Shown here in pieces: positions 26,916-37,500 of a stretch of DNA of 64,000 nt; the stretch's first letter is position 1, and every line of letters begins with the position of its first letter. Source of the stretch: Propioniciclava sp. MC1595 (GTDB lineage: Bacteria; Actinomycetota; Actinomycetes; Propionibacteriales; Propionibacteriaceae); the NCBI RefSeq assembly GCF_017569205.1, contig NZ_CP071870.1:1488001-1552000 (forward strand). The letters run 5' to 3'. A program made the position numbers and the translations under genes. The notes under the pieces were generated by a model, which saw only the letters and a list, made by a program, of their open reading frames with translations, searched no databases and was not told the DNA's origin.

Positions 26916-29708
26916 ATGCCCACGAACCGCCCCGCCCCCGAGCCGGGCCCCGCGTTCGCCGAGTTCAGCGCCGCCTTCCCGTTCGCGCTCGACGACTACC
27001 AACGTGACGGCTGCGCCCACATTGAGGCCGGGTCGGGCGTGCTCGTCGCGGCGCCGACCGGCGCCGGCAAGACGGTCGTGGGCGAGTTCGCGGTGTTCCT
27101 GGCCCTGCGCGAGGGCCGCAAGTGCTTCTACACCACGCCGATCAAGGCGCTGAGCAACCAGAAGTTCCACGACCTGAGCGAGCGCTTCGGGTCGCACCGG
27201 GTGGGGTTGTTGACCGGGGACACGACCATCAACGGCGACGCCCCGATCGTGGTGATGACCACCGAGGTGCTGCGCAACATGATCTACGCGGGGTCCTCGA
27301 CCCTGCGCGGGCTCGGCTACGTGGTCATGGACGAGGTGCACTACCTCGCCGACCGCTTCCGTGGCGCGGTGTGGGAGGAGGTCATCATCGGCCTCGCCCC
27401 GTCGGTGCAGCTGGTCTCGCTGTCGGCGACGGTGAGCAACGCCGAGGAGTTCGGCGACTGGCTCGACGAGGTGCGCGGCGGGGTGGAGGTGGTGCTGAGC
27501 GAGCGGCGTCCGGTGCCGTTGTTCCAGCACATGATGGCCGGACGCCGCATCTACGACCTGTTCGAGGCCGAGGCCCCCACCGCGCTCGCCGGGGACCGCT
27601 CGCCCGCGCTCGGGGCCGCCTCGGCCGCCGACGTCAACCCCGAACTGGTCAGCCTGGCCAAGCAGGAGAGCCGCTACGTGCGCGACGACTCGCGCCGCCA
27701 GCGGGGCCGCCGCACACGCGACCGGATCGAGAAGAACGCCGCGGGCCGCGGCCAGCAGGGCCCCAACCTCATCCCGCGCCGCGACGGCGCGGTCGAGAAG
27801 CTGGACGCCGAGGGCCTCCTCCCCGCCATCTACTTCATCTTCTCCCGGGCCGGCTGCGACCAGGCGGTGGGGCAGTTGCTGCGCAGCGGCGTCCGGCTGA
27901 CGAACGCGGTCGAGCGAACCGAGCTGGACGCCCTCGCCTCGGCCGCCACCACCGGGCTGAGCCGCGACGACCTGGAAGCGCTCGACTACGCCACGTTCGC
28001 CGAGGCCCTGCGCCGCGGCATCGCCGCCCACCACGCGGGCATGCTGCCGGCGTTCAAGGAGTGCGTCGAGGCGGCCTTCGTGCGCGGCCTGGTCAAGGTC
28101 GTGTTCGCCACCGAGACGCTCGCGCTCGGCATCAACATGCCCGCCCGCTCGGTGGTGCTGGAGAAGCTGGTCAAGTACAACGGCGAGGCGCACGTCGACA
28201 TCACGGCGGGGGAGTACACCCAGCTCACCGGCCGCGCCGGCCGCCGGGGCATCGACGTCGAGGGGCACGCGGTGGTGCTGTGGCACCGCAACGTCGACCC
28301 GCGCGCGGTGGCCGGGCTGGCGTCCAAGCGCACCTATCCGCTGCGGTCGTCGTTCTCGCCGACCTACAACATGGCGGTCAACATGGTCGCCCGCGTGGGG
28401 CGCGAGAAGGCGCGCGGGCTGCTGGAGCAGTCGTTCGCGCAGTACCAGTCCGACAAGTCGGTCGTGGGGCTCGCCCGGGCAGCCACCCGGAACAAGGAGA
28501 AGATCGCGGCCCTGTGGGCCGACGCGGCCTGTGACCGCGGTGACTTCGAGGAGTACGCCCGGCTTCGCGCGTCGATCGGCGCCCTGGAGGCGGAGGCGGC
28601 GCGCTCGCGCAAGGCCGACCGGCGGGCCGAGTCGATCTCGGTGCTGCTCGAGCTGGTGCCCGGCGACATCATCGCCATCCCGTCGGGGCGGCACGAGGGC
28701 TGGGCGGTCGTGATCGACCCCGGCGTGGGCCGCGACCGGGCGAACCCCTCGCCGCTCGTGATGACCGAGCAGCGGCAGGTCAAGAAGCTCTCGCTGACCG
28801 ACTTCCCGTCGCCGCCGGTGGTGGCGGGCCGCATGCGGGTGCCCAAGCACTTCGACGGCCGTTCGGCCAAGGACCGGCGCAACCTCGCCGCGGCGTTCCA
28901 CACCAAGCTGGGCTCGGTCGACCTGAGCGCCCCGCGGTACAACGCGGCCGCGATGGACGAGGAGGTGGCCGGCCGGATCGCCGAGCTGAGGGCGTCCGTG
29001 AAGGAGCACCCGTGCCACGCCTGCCCCGACCGCGAGGTGCACGCGCGGGCGGCCGAGAAGGCGCTGCGCCTCGAGCGCGACACCGCCGACCTGCGCGCGC
29101 AGACCGAGCGCCGGACGAACACGATCGCCAACCGGTTCGACAAGGTGTGCCTCGTGCTGTCCTCGCTCGGCTACCTGTCCCCGGATGGGACCGAGGTGAC
29201 CGACGCCGGGCGCATGCTGGCACGGATCTACTCCGAACTCGACCTGGTCACCGCCGAGGCCATCCGTGCCGGGACGTTCGACGAGCTCGACCCCGCCGAA
29301 CTGGCCGCGGTGCTGTCCTCGCTGACCTACGAGTCGCGCGGCGGCGAGCCGCAACGCCCGGCACGGATGCCCACCCGGTCGTCGGAGGTCGCCCAGACCA
29401 TGGTGCGCCGCATCTGGCGCGGGGTGCGGCTGCTCGAGCGCGACCACCGGCTCGAGCAGGGCCGCGACCCCGACATCGGCTTCGCCGAGGCCGTGTACCG
29501 CTGGGGCAACGGGGTCGCGCTGGGCGACATCCTGGAGGAGACCGAGCTGACCGCCGGCGACTTCGTGCGCTGGATGCGCATGGTCATCGACCTGCTCGGC
29601 CAGGTCGCCGACGCGGCCGGTGAGTCGGTCGTCCGCGACAACGCCCGCGAGGCCATCGACCGCCTGCGCCGCGGCGTCGTCGACGCCGCGTACCTCGAGG
29701 ACGACTGA
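26916..29708 (+). CDS. helY: Ski2/Mtr4-like DEAD/DEAH RNA helicase HelY
   Basis: A 930-residue superfamily-2 helicase. Motif I is APTGAGKT at 46-53, motif II VMDEVHYLADRF, motif III SLSATVSNAEEF, a GINMPARSVVLEKLVKY block, and motif VI TQLTGRAGRRGID. The carboxy third carries the DSHCT-like region (CHACPDREVHARAAEKALRL and the helical end with VRWMRMVIDLLGQVADAA). The M. tuberculosis homologue is 906 residues. It unwinds RNA in decay or processing. A palindromic repeat lies 17 bases after its stop. Confidence 0.95.
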   Translation: MPTNRPAPEPGPAFAEFSAAFPFALDDYQRDGCAHIEAGSGVLVAAPTGAGKTVVGEFAVFLALREGRKCFYTTPIKALSNQKFHDLSERFGSHRVGLLTGDTTINGDAPIVVMTTEVLRNMIYAGSSTLRGLGYVVMDEVHYLADRFRGAVWEEVIIGLAPSVQLVSLSATVSNAEEFGDWLDEVRGGVEVVLSERRPVPLFQHMMAGRRIYDLFEAEAPTALAGDRSPALGAASAADVNPELVSLAKQESRYVRDDSRRQRGRRTRDRIEKNAAGRGQQGPNLIPRRDGAVEKLDAEGLLPAIYFIFSRAGCDQAVGQLLRSGVRLTNAVERTELDALASAATTGLSRDDLEALDYATFAEALRRGIAAHHAGMLPAFKECVEAAFVRGLVKVVFATETLALGINMPARSVVLEKLVKYNGEAHVDITAGEYTQLTGRAGRRGIDVEGHAVVLWHRNVDPRAVAGLASKRTYPLRSSFSPTYNMAVNMVARVGREKARGLLEQSFAQYQSDKSVVGLARAATRNKEKIAALWADAACDRGDFEEYARLRASIGALEAEAARSRKADRRAESISVLLELVPGDIIAIPSGRHEGWAVVIDPGVGRDRANPSPLVMTEQRQVKKLSLTDFPSPPVVAGRMRVPKHFDGRSAKDRRNLAAAFHTKLGSVDLSAPRYNAAAMDEEVAGRIAELRASVKEHPCHACPDREVHARAAEKALRLERDTADLRAQTERRTNTIANRFDKVCLVLSSLGYLSPDGTEVTDAGRMLARIYSELDLVTAEAIRAGTFDELDPAELAAVLSSLTYESRGGEPQRPARMPTRSSEVAQTMVRRIWRGVRLLERDHRLEQGRDPDIGFAEAVYRWGNGVALGDILEETELTAGDFVRWMRMVIDLLGQVADAAGESVVRDNAREAIDRLRRGVVDAAYLEDD

Positions 29709-29724
29709 AGGACTGACCCCCGGA

Positions 29725-29782
29725 TGCATTTCCGGGTGGAAGAACCCCAAGGATCCTTGGGGTCCTGCCACCCGGAAATGCA
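29725..29782. repeat. 58-bp near-perfect palindrome, copy 1
   Basis: Outer arms TGCATTTCCGGGTGG and CCACCCGGAAATGCA, a shared 18-base core CCCCAAGGATCCTTGGGG, and five-base linkers AAGAA and TCCTG that do not fully pair. Lies between helY and hisF. The same arms and core occur at 37429 and 42414. It would form a long hairpin but has no following T-run. Confidence 0.92.
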
Positions 29783-29849
29783 CTCGGAGACGCCACACCC
29801 ACGAGCGGTCGGGGGCTGGGAGCACACTCCCGGCCCTCGGCCTTGTGGT

Positions 29850-29855
29850 TAGTCT
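29850..29855 (+). promoter_or_regulatory. -10 box for leaderless hisF transcript
   Basis: TAGTCT six bases before ATG 29862. Confidence 0.55.
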
Positions 29856-29861
29856 GACCTC

Positions 29862-30623
29862 ATGGGTGTGGCTATCCGGGTGATCCCGTGTCTCGACGTG
29901 CACGACGGCCGCGTGGTGAAGGGCGTGAACTTCCTCAACCTGCGCGATGCCGGTGACCCGGTGGAGCTGGCCACGCTGTACGGCCAGCAGGGCGCCGACG
30001 AGCTGACGTTCCTGGACATCTCCGCCTCCTCGCAGGGGCGCGAGACCACCTACGACATGGTCAAGCGCACCGCCGAGACGGTGTTCATCCCGCTCACCGT
30101 CGGTGGCGGGGTCCGGGGCGCCGACGACGTGGACCGGCTGTTGCGCACCGGCGCCGACAAGGTCGGCATCAACACGGGCGCGATCACCCGGCCCGAGGCG
30201 CTCAACGAGATCGCCGACCGGTTCGGCCGGCAGGTCATCGTCCTGTCCCTGGACGCCCGACGCGAGGCCGACCAACCCTCCGGCTTCGGGGTGACCACGC
30301 ACGGCGGACGCCAGAGCGCCGGGCTGGACGCCATCGCCTGGTGCCGCGAGGCCGTCGAGCGCGGGGCGGGGGAGATCCTGCTCAACTCCATGGACCGCGA
30401 CGGCACCACCGACGGATTCGACCTTGAGATGATCGAGGCCGTGCGCGCGGTCGTCGACGTGCCCGTCATCGCCTCGGGCGGGGCCGGCACCGTCGAGCAC
30501 TTCGTCGACGCGGCCCGCGCCGGTGCCGACGCCGTACTCGCCGCCTCCGTGTTCCACTACGGCACGCTGACCGTGGCCCAGATCAAGGAAGGCCTCTCCG
30601 GGGCCGGATTCGAGGTTCGCTGA
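29862..30623 (+). CDS. hisF: Imidazole glycerol phosphate synthase subunit HisF
   Basis: A 253-residue TIM-barrel cyclase that, with HisH, makes imidazole-glycerol phosphate and AICAR in histidine biosynthesis. [20 protein letters not shown] has the catalytic Asp, [21 protein letters not shown] and [18 protein letters not shown] are family blocks, and [18 protein letters not shown] carries the second catalytic Asp. hisH, hisA and other his genes are not in the window. It ends in overlap with the HIT gene. Confidence 0.97.
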   Translation: MGVAIRVIPCLDVHDGRVVKGVNFLNLRDAGDPVELATLYGQQGADELTFLDISASSQGRETTYDMVKRTAETVFIPLTVGGGVRGADDVDRLLRTGADKVGINTGAITRPEALNEIADRFGRQVIVLSLDARREADQPSGFGVTTHGGRQSAGLDAIAWCREAVERGAGEILLNSMDRDGTTDGFDLEMIEAVRAVVDVPVIASGGAGTVEHFVDAARAGADAVLAASVFHYGTLTVAQIKEGLSGAGFEVR

Positions 30624-31030
30624 TGACCACCCAGGCCGACTGCATCTTCTGCCGCATCGTCGCGGGTGAGATCCCGAGCAAGCGGGTGTACGAGGACGAC
30701 CACGCGATCGCGTTCCTCGACCTCGACCCCTTCAAGACCGGGCACACGCTCGTCGTCCCGCGCGCGCACGTCAGCGATGCCCTCGCGGACGCCGACGTCC
30801 TGGCCTCGATCGCCCCGGCCATCGCCGCCACCGGGACCCTGCTCGTCGAGAAGCTGGGCGCGTCCGGGATGAACGTCCTGTCGAACGTGGGGGAGGACGC
30901 CGGCCAGTCCGTCTTCCACCTCCACGTCCACCTGGTGCCGCGCTACGCCGACGACGCCAGCATGGGCGCGCTGCTGACGCGCGCGGCGTCCGGCGACCTC
31001 GACGAGGTCCACGCGCGCATCACGGGCTGA
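30623..31030 (+). CDS. HIT-family nucleotide hydrolase
   Basis: A 135-residue histidine-triad protein. CIFCRIVAGEIPSKRVYEDDHAIAFLDL opens the fold, and the active triad is HLHVHLVP near residue 103. Such proteins cleave adenosine phosphoramidates or dinucleoside polyphosphates. ATG overlaps the hisF stop by one base, so it is coupled to hisF. Confidence 0.94.
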   Translation: MTTQADCIFCRIVAGEIPSKRVYEDDHAIAFLDLDPFKTGHTLVVPRAHVSDALADADVLASIAPAIAATGTLLVEKLGASGMNVLSNVGEDAGQSVFHLHVHLVPRYADDASMGALLTRAASGDLDEVHARITG

Positions 31031-31079
31031 GCGCTGCCGCAGCCCGCGGCGTCCGGATCATGGACACAGAACGCCCACG

Positions 31080-31110
31080 TTGTGAAGTGAACCGAACAAG
31101 GCGCTAGGGT
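31080..31110 (+). promoter_or_regulatory. Promoter of the ilvB attenuator
   Basis: TTGTGA at 31080-31085 and TAGGGT at 31105-31110 with a 19-base spacer. TAGGGT ends seven bases before the GTG that opens the leader peptide. Confidence 0.6.
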
Positions 31111-31117
31111 GGCTCTC

Positions 31118-31159
31118 GTGCACATGAGCCTCCTCGTAGTTACCGCGCGCGTCGCCTGA
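31118..31159 (+). CDS. Branched-chain amino acid leader peptide (ilvB attenuator)
   Basis: A short frame from GTG 31118 reads MHMSLLVVTARVA (an ATG start two codons in gives MSLLVVTARVA). It has two Leu and two Val codons in a row, the regulatory codons of an attenuator, and VVTAR recalls the ilvB leader known from Corynebacterium. Its promoter box lies seven bases upstream, so the peptide appears to be translated from a leaderless RNA. Ribosome stalling at Leu/Val codons under starvation would change folding downstream. Confidence 0.75.
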   Translation: MHMSLLVVTARVA

Positions 31160-31181
31160 GCCCCGCCTCAGACCGACGCGC
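31147..31181 (+). promoter_or_regulatory. Attenuator hairpin 1 overlapping the leader peptide end
   Basis: GCGCGTCG (31147-31154) pairs with CGACGCGC (31174-31181), and inside it CTGAG pairs with CTCAG. The leader stop codon is within the left arm. Alternatively GCCCCGC in the loop region can pair with the GCGGGG of the terminator, giving a possible switch. Confidence 0.6.
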
Positions 31182-31189
31182 TCCCTCGC

Positions 31190-31226
31190 CTGCCGTGCAC
31201 GAAACCGGCAGCGGGGGTTTTTCTTT
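31190..31226 (+). terminator. Attenuator terminator upstream of ilvB
   Basis: CTGCCG (31190-31195) pairs with CGGCAG (31206-31211), followed by GGGGGTTTTTCTTT. It lies 49 bases before ilvB, after the leader peptide, consistent with transcription attenuation. Confidence 0.7.
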
Positions 31227-31274
31227 GCAACGAGAGCGCACACCGCACACCGACACCGAAGGGGATGATCACCA

Positions 31275-33023
31275 ATGGCAGATGACACCAGGCCCAAGGA
31301 ACTCACCGGGGCGCAGGCCCTCGTCGAGTCGCTCGAGCGCGTCGGTGTAGACGTCATCTTCGGCATCCCCGGCGGCGCGATCCTGCCGGCGTACGACCCG
31401 CTCGGCCAGAGCGAGCTGGTCCGCCACATCCTGGTCCGCCACGAGCAGGGCGCCGCGCACGCCGCCGAGGGCTACGCCATGGCGACCGGCCGGGTCGGCG
31501 TCTGCATGGCCACCTCCGGCCCCGGCGCCACCAACCTGGTCACCGGTATCGCGGACGCCTACCTCGACTCGGTGCCGATCGTCGCCATCACCGGTCAGGT
31601 CGCCTCGACCGCCGTCGGAACGGACGCCTTCCAGGAGGCCGACATCCGCGGCATCACGATGCCGATCACCAAGCACAGCTTCCTGGTGACCCGCGCGCAG
31701 GACATCCCGAGCGCGATCAAGGAGGCCTTCCACATCGCCGGCACCGGACGCCCCGGCCCGGTCCTCGTCGACATCACCAAGGACGCGCTGGTCAGCTCCG
31801 CGCCGTTCGAGTGGCCGCACGAGCTGGACCTGCCGGGTTACCGCCCGACGATCAACCCGCACGCCAAGCAGATCCGCGAGGCGGCGAAGATGATCAAGGC
31901 GGCGTCCCGCCCGACGCTGTACGTCGGCGGCGGCGTCGTGAAGTCGGAGGCGTTCGAGGAGCTCGCCGAGCTCGTCAAGATCACCCAGATCCCGCTCGTG
32001 ACCACGCTGATGGCCCGCGGTGCGTTCCCCGACAGCGACCCGCTGCACATGGGCATGCCCGGCATGCACGGCCACGTGTCGGCGGTCGGCGCCCTGCAGC
32101 GCTCCGACCTGCTGATCACCCTCGGCGCGCGCTTCGACGACCGCGTCACGGGCAAGCTCGACACGTTCGCGCCGGGCGCCCAGGTCATCCACGCCGACAT
32201 CGACCCGGCCGAGATCGGCAAGAACCGGTCGGTGGACGTCCCGATCGTGGGCGACCTCAAGCTGACGATCGCCGCCCTCAACGAGGTGCTGCGCGGCGAG
32301 GACCTCGGCGACTACTCGGCGTGGCGTGCCTACCTGACGAACCTCAAGACCAAGTACGCGGCCGACCCGCAGCCCACCAAGGGCGACATGCTCAGCCCCG
32401 AGTACGTCATCAAGCGCATCGGCGAGATGTCCGGACCCGACGCGTACTACGCCGTCGGCGTCGGCCAGCACCAGATGTGGGCCGCGCACCTGCTGCCCTT
32501 CGAGAAGCCGGGCCGCTGGATGAACTCCGGTGGTGCCGGGACGATGGGCTACTGCGTGCCCGCCGCCATGGGCGCCAAGGTCGGCAAGCCCGGCGAGCTG
32601 GTGTGGGGCATCGACGGTGACGGCTGCTTCCAGATGACCAACCAGGAGCTGGTCACCTGCGCGCTGAACGACATCCCGATCAAGATCGCGGTGATCAACA
32701 ACGAGAGCCTCGGCATGGTCCGCCAGTGGCAGACCCTGTTCTACGGCGAGCGGTACTCCAACACCGACCTGAACAGCTGGCGCATCCCGGACTTCCCGAA
32801 GCTCGCCGAGGCGATGGGTGCGGTCGGCCTGCGGGCCGAGACGGTCGAGGAGGTCGACGAGGTCATCGCGAAGGCGCTCGAGATCAACGACCGTCCCGTC
32901 GTGGTCGAGTTCATCGTCCACAAGGACGCCATGGTGTGGCCGATGGTCCCGGCCGGCACGAGCAACGACGACATCCTGATCGCCAAGGACCTGGCGCCCA
33001 ACTGGGAGGACGAGATCCTGTGA
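31275..33023 (+). CDS. ilvB: Acetolactate synthase large subunit
   Basis: A 582-residue ThDP/FAD enzyme condensing pyruvate with pyruvate or 2-ketobutyrate, the first common step to valine, leucine and isoleucine. [28 protein letters not shown] with the activating Glu, [29 protein letters not shown] and the ThDP motif GDGCFQM...NN are present. ATG 31275 with GGGGATGATC upstream. It overlaps ilvN by GTGA. Expression is controlled by the upstream attenuator. Confidence 0.98.
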   Translation: MADDTRPKELTGAQALVESLERVGVDVIFGIPGGAILPAYDPLGQSELVRHILVRHEQGAAHAAEGYAMATGRVGVCMATSGPGATNLVTGIADAYLDSVPIVAITGQVASTAVGTDAFQEADIRGITMPITKHSFLVTRAQDIPSAIKEAFHIAGTGRPGPVLVDITKDALVSSAPFEWPHELDLPGYRPTINPHAKQIREAAKMIKAASRPTLYVGGGVVKSEAFEELAELVKITQIPLVTTLMARGAFPDSDPLHMGMPGMHGHVSAVGALQRSDLLITLGARFDDRVTGKLDTFAPGAQVIHADIDPAEIGKNRSVDVPIVGDLKLTIAALNEVLRGEDLGDYSAWRAYLTNLKTKYAADPQPTKGDMLSPEYVIKRIGEMSGPDAYYAVGVGQHQMWAAHLLPFEKPGRWMNSGGAGTMGYCVPAAMGAKVGKPGELVWGIDGDGCFQMTNQELVTCALNDIPIKIAVINNESLGMVRQWQTLFYGERYSNTDLNSWRIPDFPKLAEAMGAVGLRAETVEEVDEVIAKALEINDRPVVVEFIVHKDAMVWPMVPAGTSNDDILIAKDLAPNWEDEIL

Positions 33024-33556
33024 ACAAGACACACACCCTGAGCGTCATCGTCGAGAACAAGCCCGGCGTCCTGGCCCGCATCTCGGGCCTGTTCGCCCGG
33101 CGCGGCTACAACATCGAGTCGCTCGCGGTCGGCCCGACCGAGCGCCCCGAGATCAGCCGCATCACGATCCAGGTCGCCGTCGACTCCCCGGCCGTGCTCG
33201 AGCAGATCACCAAGCAGCTCAACAAGCTCGTCGAGGTGCTGAAGATCGTCGAGCTCGAGGAGAGCGCCGTGCGCCGCGAGTTGGTCCTGGTCAAGCTCAA
33301 GGCCGACCCGGCCTCGCGCAGTCAGATCATCGAGATCGTGCAGCTGTTCCGCGGCAAGACCGTCGACGTGCACCAGGACTCCCTGGTCGTCGAGGCCACC
33401 GGCAGCCCCGACAAGCTCGAGGCCCTGCTGGAGATGCTGCGCCCCTACGGCGTCCGCGAGCTGGTCCAGTCCGGCCTCGTCGCCCTGGGCCGTGGTAGCA
33501 AGTCCCTCACCGATCGTTCCGCCAAGGTCGACCGGGCGCGCCCGGGCGTCCGCTGA
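33020..33556 (+). CDS. ilvN: Acetolactate synthase small (regulatory) subunit
   Basis: A 178-residue ACT-domain subunit giving valine feedback control to IlvB. The ACT domain is [31 protein letters not shown], followed by [12 protein letters not shown] and the C-terminal domain ([31 protein letters not shown]). GTG 33020 overlaps the ilvB stop. Confidence 0.98.
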   Translation: MNKTHTLSVIVENKPGVLARISGLFARRGYNIESLAVGPTERPEISRITIQVAVDSPAVLEQITKQLNKLVEVLKIVELEESAVRRELVLVKLKADPASRSQIIEIVQLFRGKTVDVHQDSLVVEATGSPDKLEALLEMLRPYGVRELVQSGLVALGRGSKSLTDRSAKVDRARPGVR

Positions 33557-33573
33557 CCACCACCACAAGTTAG

Positions 33574-34611
<1,038 letters not shown>

Positions 34612-34626
34612 CCCCGTCCCGTCACG

Positions 34627-34662
34627 AAGGCCCCCGCACCCAGACGGTGCGGGGGCCTTTCG
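34627..34662 (+). terminator. Intrinsic terminator after ilvBNC
   Basis: AAGGCCCCCGCACC and GGTGCGGGGGCCTT form a 14-bp stem with a five-base loop (CAGAC), followed by a short T tract. It could also work from the other strand. Confidence 0.9.
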
Positions 34663-34680
34663 CTTGGCACATGGGCCGGC

Positions 34681-34715
34681 CCGGCGTCCGTCATGGGGGA
34701 GGAGACGGACGCCGG
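34681..34715 (-). other. Strong hairpin downstream of the rpf gene
   Basis: CCGGCGTCCGTC (34681-34692) pairs with GACGGACGCCGG (34704-34715) around an 11-base loop. It lies just past the rpf stop on the minus strand, but no T-run follows. Each arm contains the recurring GGACGCC word. Confidence 0.6.
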
Positions 34716-34739
34716 CCCGGCGATCAGGATGGCCGGAGG

Positions 34740-35432
<693 letters not shown>

Positions 35433-35474
35433 TCATGGGGACGTCCGGGGGACCTGCTCCCGGACAGCCCCTCC

Positions 35475-35502
35475 AGCCTAAACGCATCCTGAGAAAAAGC
35501 AA
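35475..35502 (-). promoter_or_regulatory. Promoter of rpf
   Basis: Minus-strand TTGCTT (35497-35502) and TAGGCT (35475-35480) with a 16-base spacer. Transcription would begin near 35468, leaving a leader of about 48 bases that folds into a hairpin of GTCCGGG with CCCGGAC-type arms. An A/T-rich patch (about 35484-35530) lies just upstream, rare in this genome. Confidence 0.55.
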
Positions 35503-35599
35503 AGAGAAAGCTGATTTTCTCTCAGAATCAGGGCTGGAGTGCGACCGAGGTCGGCCCCGATTCATCCCTCGGGGGGCTGGTCGGACGCCCTCCCTCTGG

Positions 35600-35605
35600 C
35601 ATGCT
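35600..35605 (+). promoter_or_regulatory. -10-like box before the dedA leader frame
   Basis: CATGCT seven bases before ATG 35613, the spacing seen at other leaderless starts here, though the first base differs from TAnnnT. Confidence 0.4.
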
Positions 35606-35612
35606 CGTGCCC

Positions 35613-35642
35613 ATGCCAGCCACCCCGCCGAGGAGCGCCTGA
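35613..35642 (+). CDS. Possible nine-codon upstream frame of dedA
   Basis: ATG 35613 opens MPATPPRSA and stops three bases before the dedA ATG. The GAGGAG inside it would serve dedA. It may be a coupling leader rather than a functional peptide. Confidence 0.3.
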   Translation: MPATPPRSA

Positions 35643-35645
35643 CCG

Positions 35646-36281
35646 ATGAGGTTCTACGACGCCATCCAGGACGCGATCGTCGGCCATGCCGGCGAGTGGT
35701 GGACCTACCTCGTCACCGGCATGCTCTGCTGGATCGACGGGTTCTTCCCGCCGGTGCCGAGTGAGTCGATCGTGATCGCGATGGCGGCCCTGTCGGAGAC
35801 GCACGGCGGGCCGGTGAAGCTCTGGCTCCTCATCCTGATCGCGTGCGTCGGCGCGTGGCTGGGCGACAACACGGCCTACCTGATCGGACGCCACATCCCG
35901 CTGGAGAAGATCTTCCGCGGCGAGCGCGGCGGCAAGGTCCTCGCGCGGGCCCACCACCTGATCCACCACAAGGGCCCCGAGGTGCTGCTGTCGGCCCGCT
36001 TTATCCCCGGCTACCGCATCGCGATCAACATGGTCGCCGGCTACGTGCGTCTGCCGCACCGGCGGTTCATGGTCATCGACCTGGCGGCCACGATCCTGTG
36101 GGCGGCGTTCTCGGTCGGCATCGGCCTCGTCGCGGGCTCGATCTTCCACGACCACCCGCTGCTGGGCATCATCACCGGCGTCGCCCTCGGCCTGCTCGTC
36201 GGCTGGATCATCGAGCGCATCGGCAAGTGGCGCGAGTGGCGCCAGCTGGCCAAGGCGATGGCGGAGGCGGACGGGAAGTAG
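35646..36281 (+). CDS. DedA-family membrane protein
   Basis: A 211-residue SNARE-associated/DedA-type protein with several membrane and re-entrant segments. FFPPVPSESIVIAMAAL, GDNTAYLIGRH and LLSARFIPGYRIAINMVAGYVRLPHRRF are the family blocks. Members flip undecaprenyl phosphate or phospholipids across the membrane. ATG 35646 has GAGGAG upstream. No operon partner downstream. A half copy of the palindromic repeat begins at its stop codon. Confidence 0.93.
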   Translation: MRFYDAIQDAIVGHAGEWWTYLVTGMLCWIDGFFPPVPSESIVIAMAALSETHGGPVKLWLLILIACVGAWLGDNTAYLIGRHIPLEKIFRGERGGKVLARAHHLIHHKGPEVLLSARFIPGYRIAINMVAGYVRLPHRRFMVIDLAATILWAAFSVGIGLVAGSIFHDHPLLGIITGVALGLLVGWIIERIGKWREWRQLAKAMAEADGK

Positions 36282-36317
36282 CCCGGAAATGTCCTCGGGA
36301 ACGCCGCACGACACCCC
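36282..36317. repeat. Half copy of the palindromic repeat with its right flank
   Basis: CCCGGAAATG directly after the dedA stop matches the right arm of the 58-bp palindrome. The following CTCGG, ACGCC and CAC blocks match the flank of copy 1 (29771-29800). The left arm and core are absent. Confidence 0.6.
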
Positions 36318-36334
36318 ATCCCAGAAGCCAGGGA

Positions 36335-37297
36335 TCAGGCCGGCCGCACCTGCACCAGGACTCGCCTGGCCCCCTGCCCGCGGTGGGCCTCGAGGATGAG
36401 CAGCAACGTGGACAGGAAGCTGGGCAGGTCGTTGTCCAGCGTCTCGGGCGCCACCGGGACGACCACCAATCCATAGGTCTGGTAGTCCGCATCACGCACG
36501 AGGGTCGTCGCCCAGCGGTCGCGACCGTCGTCTGACTTCCCGGTGTGGAACGCGCGCGAGTGCACCTGAACGACGACCCCGGCATCCGGGAAGTACCCGT
36601 CGGGCCTCCCGACCAGCCGGCCCTCGAGGTCGTCGAGGAGGGGGTTCGCCAGCATCGGTGGGAAGCGGTCGTCGGCCGCCACCGCCGCGACGAGCGTCTC
36701 CTCGGGCGGCGACCAGGCGCCCTTCCTGAACCCGAGCATCCCGTCCTGGAGGGGGCCGGTGTTGGCATCGCCCAGTGCGGCGATCTCCGCTTCCAGGCGT
36801 ACCAGGGTGGTTCGGCGCCGCTGCAACACCGTCATCGTCAGCAGCTTCAGCTGGGACGCCGTCAGTTCTCGCCGGTGGGCGGTGTCCACGAGCGCCCGCT
36901 CGGGGGTTGCGACGGGGACTCCGGCCCGCAACAGGCTCCGCGGCATACTGCGGGTCCGCTCCGAGGTCATGCCCAAGGCATTGCGACGGGCGCGGTGCTG
37001 GGCCGGGACCAGGAATCTCGGCCTCACCTCCAGGTCATCGGCATCGACCAGCCCGTGGGCCGCGAGCGCGTGGGCGCCGGTCATGACCGCGTGCGGCCCC
37101 GCCCACAGCGACCCGGCCACGAGCATCTGGTTCGACGTGAGCTCGCCGGTCCCGGAGCGATAGACCCTGCGCACCACGCGTTGTCCACGCAGGGCCAGTT
37201 GGGTCAGGTCCCATTCGGACGCCCCTGCCTTCAGGAGCTGCCGGGTGCTGGCCAGGCCCATCTGGCCGGGGATGTCGGGAAACAGGAAGCCGGACAT
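36335..37297 (-). CDS. AbiEi-like / endonuclease-fold protein, second of its kind
   Basis: A 320-residue protein resembling the one at 11637-12548. The amino part has a winged-helix-like start (STRQLLKAGASEWDLTQLALRGQRVVRRVYR) and the GPHAVMTGAHALAAHGL block typical of AbiEi-like proteins. The carboxy part (LLDDLEGRLVGRPDGYFPDAGVVVQVHSRAFH in pieces) resembles the DUF559/Vsr-like fold with G-RPDGYFPD and QVHSR where catalytic residues would be. No toxin partner is adjacent. Role unknown. Confidence 0.65.
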   Translation of the reverse strand: MSGFLFPDIPGQMGLASTRQLLKAGASEWDLTQLALRGQRVVRRVYRSGTGELTSNQMLVAGSLWAGPHAVMTGAHALAAHGLVDADDLEVRPRFLVPAQHRARRNALGMTSERTRSMPRSLLRAGVPVATPERALVDTAHRRELTASQLKLLTMTVLQRRRTTLVRLEAEIAALGDANTGPLQDGMLGFRKGAWSPPEETLVAAVAADDRFPPMLANPLLDDLEGRLVGRPDGYFPDAGVVVQVHSRAFHTGKSDDGRDRWATTLVRDADYQTYGLVVVPVAPETLDNDLPSFLSTLLLILEAHRGQGARRVLVQVRPA

Positions 37298-37428
37298 GCC
37301 CCCGATGTTGGTCAGATCAGCGGCGTTGCTGTCACTCGGATTCCGGGCCTGTGCACAGCGACCCCCACTCCCTCGCGCAAGCCTGTGGACAGACCTGCGT
37401 CAAGGCCGCCGTGCGACACTTCCCGAAA

Positions 37429-37482
37429 CATTTCCGGGTGGAGAAACCCCAAGGATCCTTGGGGTTTCTCCACCCGGAAATG
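37429..37482. repeat. 54-bp perfect palindrome, copy 2
   Basis: CATTTCCGGGTGG and CCACCCGGAAATG arms, linkers AGAAA and TTTCT that pair perfectly, and core CCCCAAGGATCCTTGGGG. Lies 18 bases beyond the leuB stop, between leuB and the endonuclease-like gene, both on the minus strand. Confidence 0.93.
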
Positions 37483-37500
37483 CAGTCAGGGCAGGCGCAC

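Noticed and set aside
25809-30557. Very long open frame on the minus strand opposite tatC-helY-hisF
   Set aside because: Its product is Arg/His/Gly-rich with no domain, and it lies antisense to clearly conserved genes. Long antisense frames are expected at this G+C.
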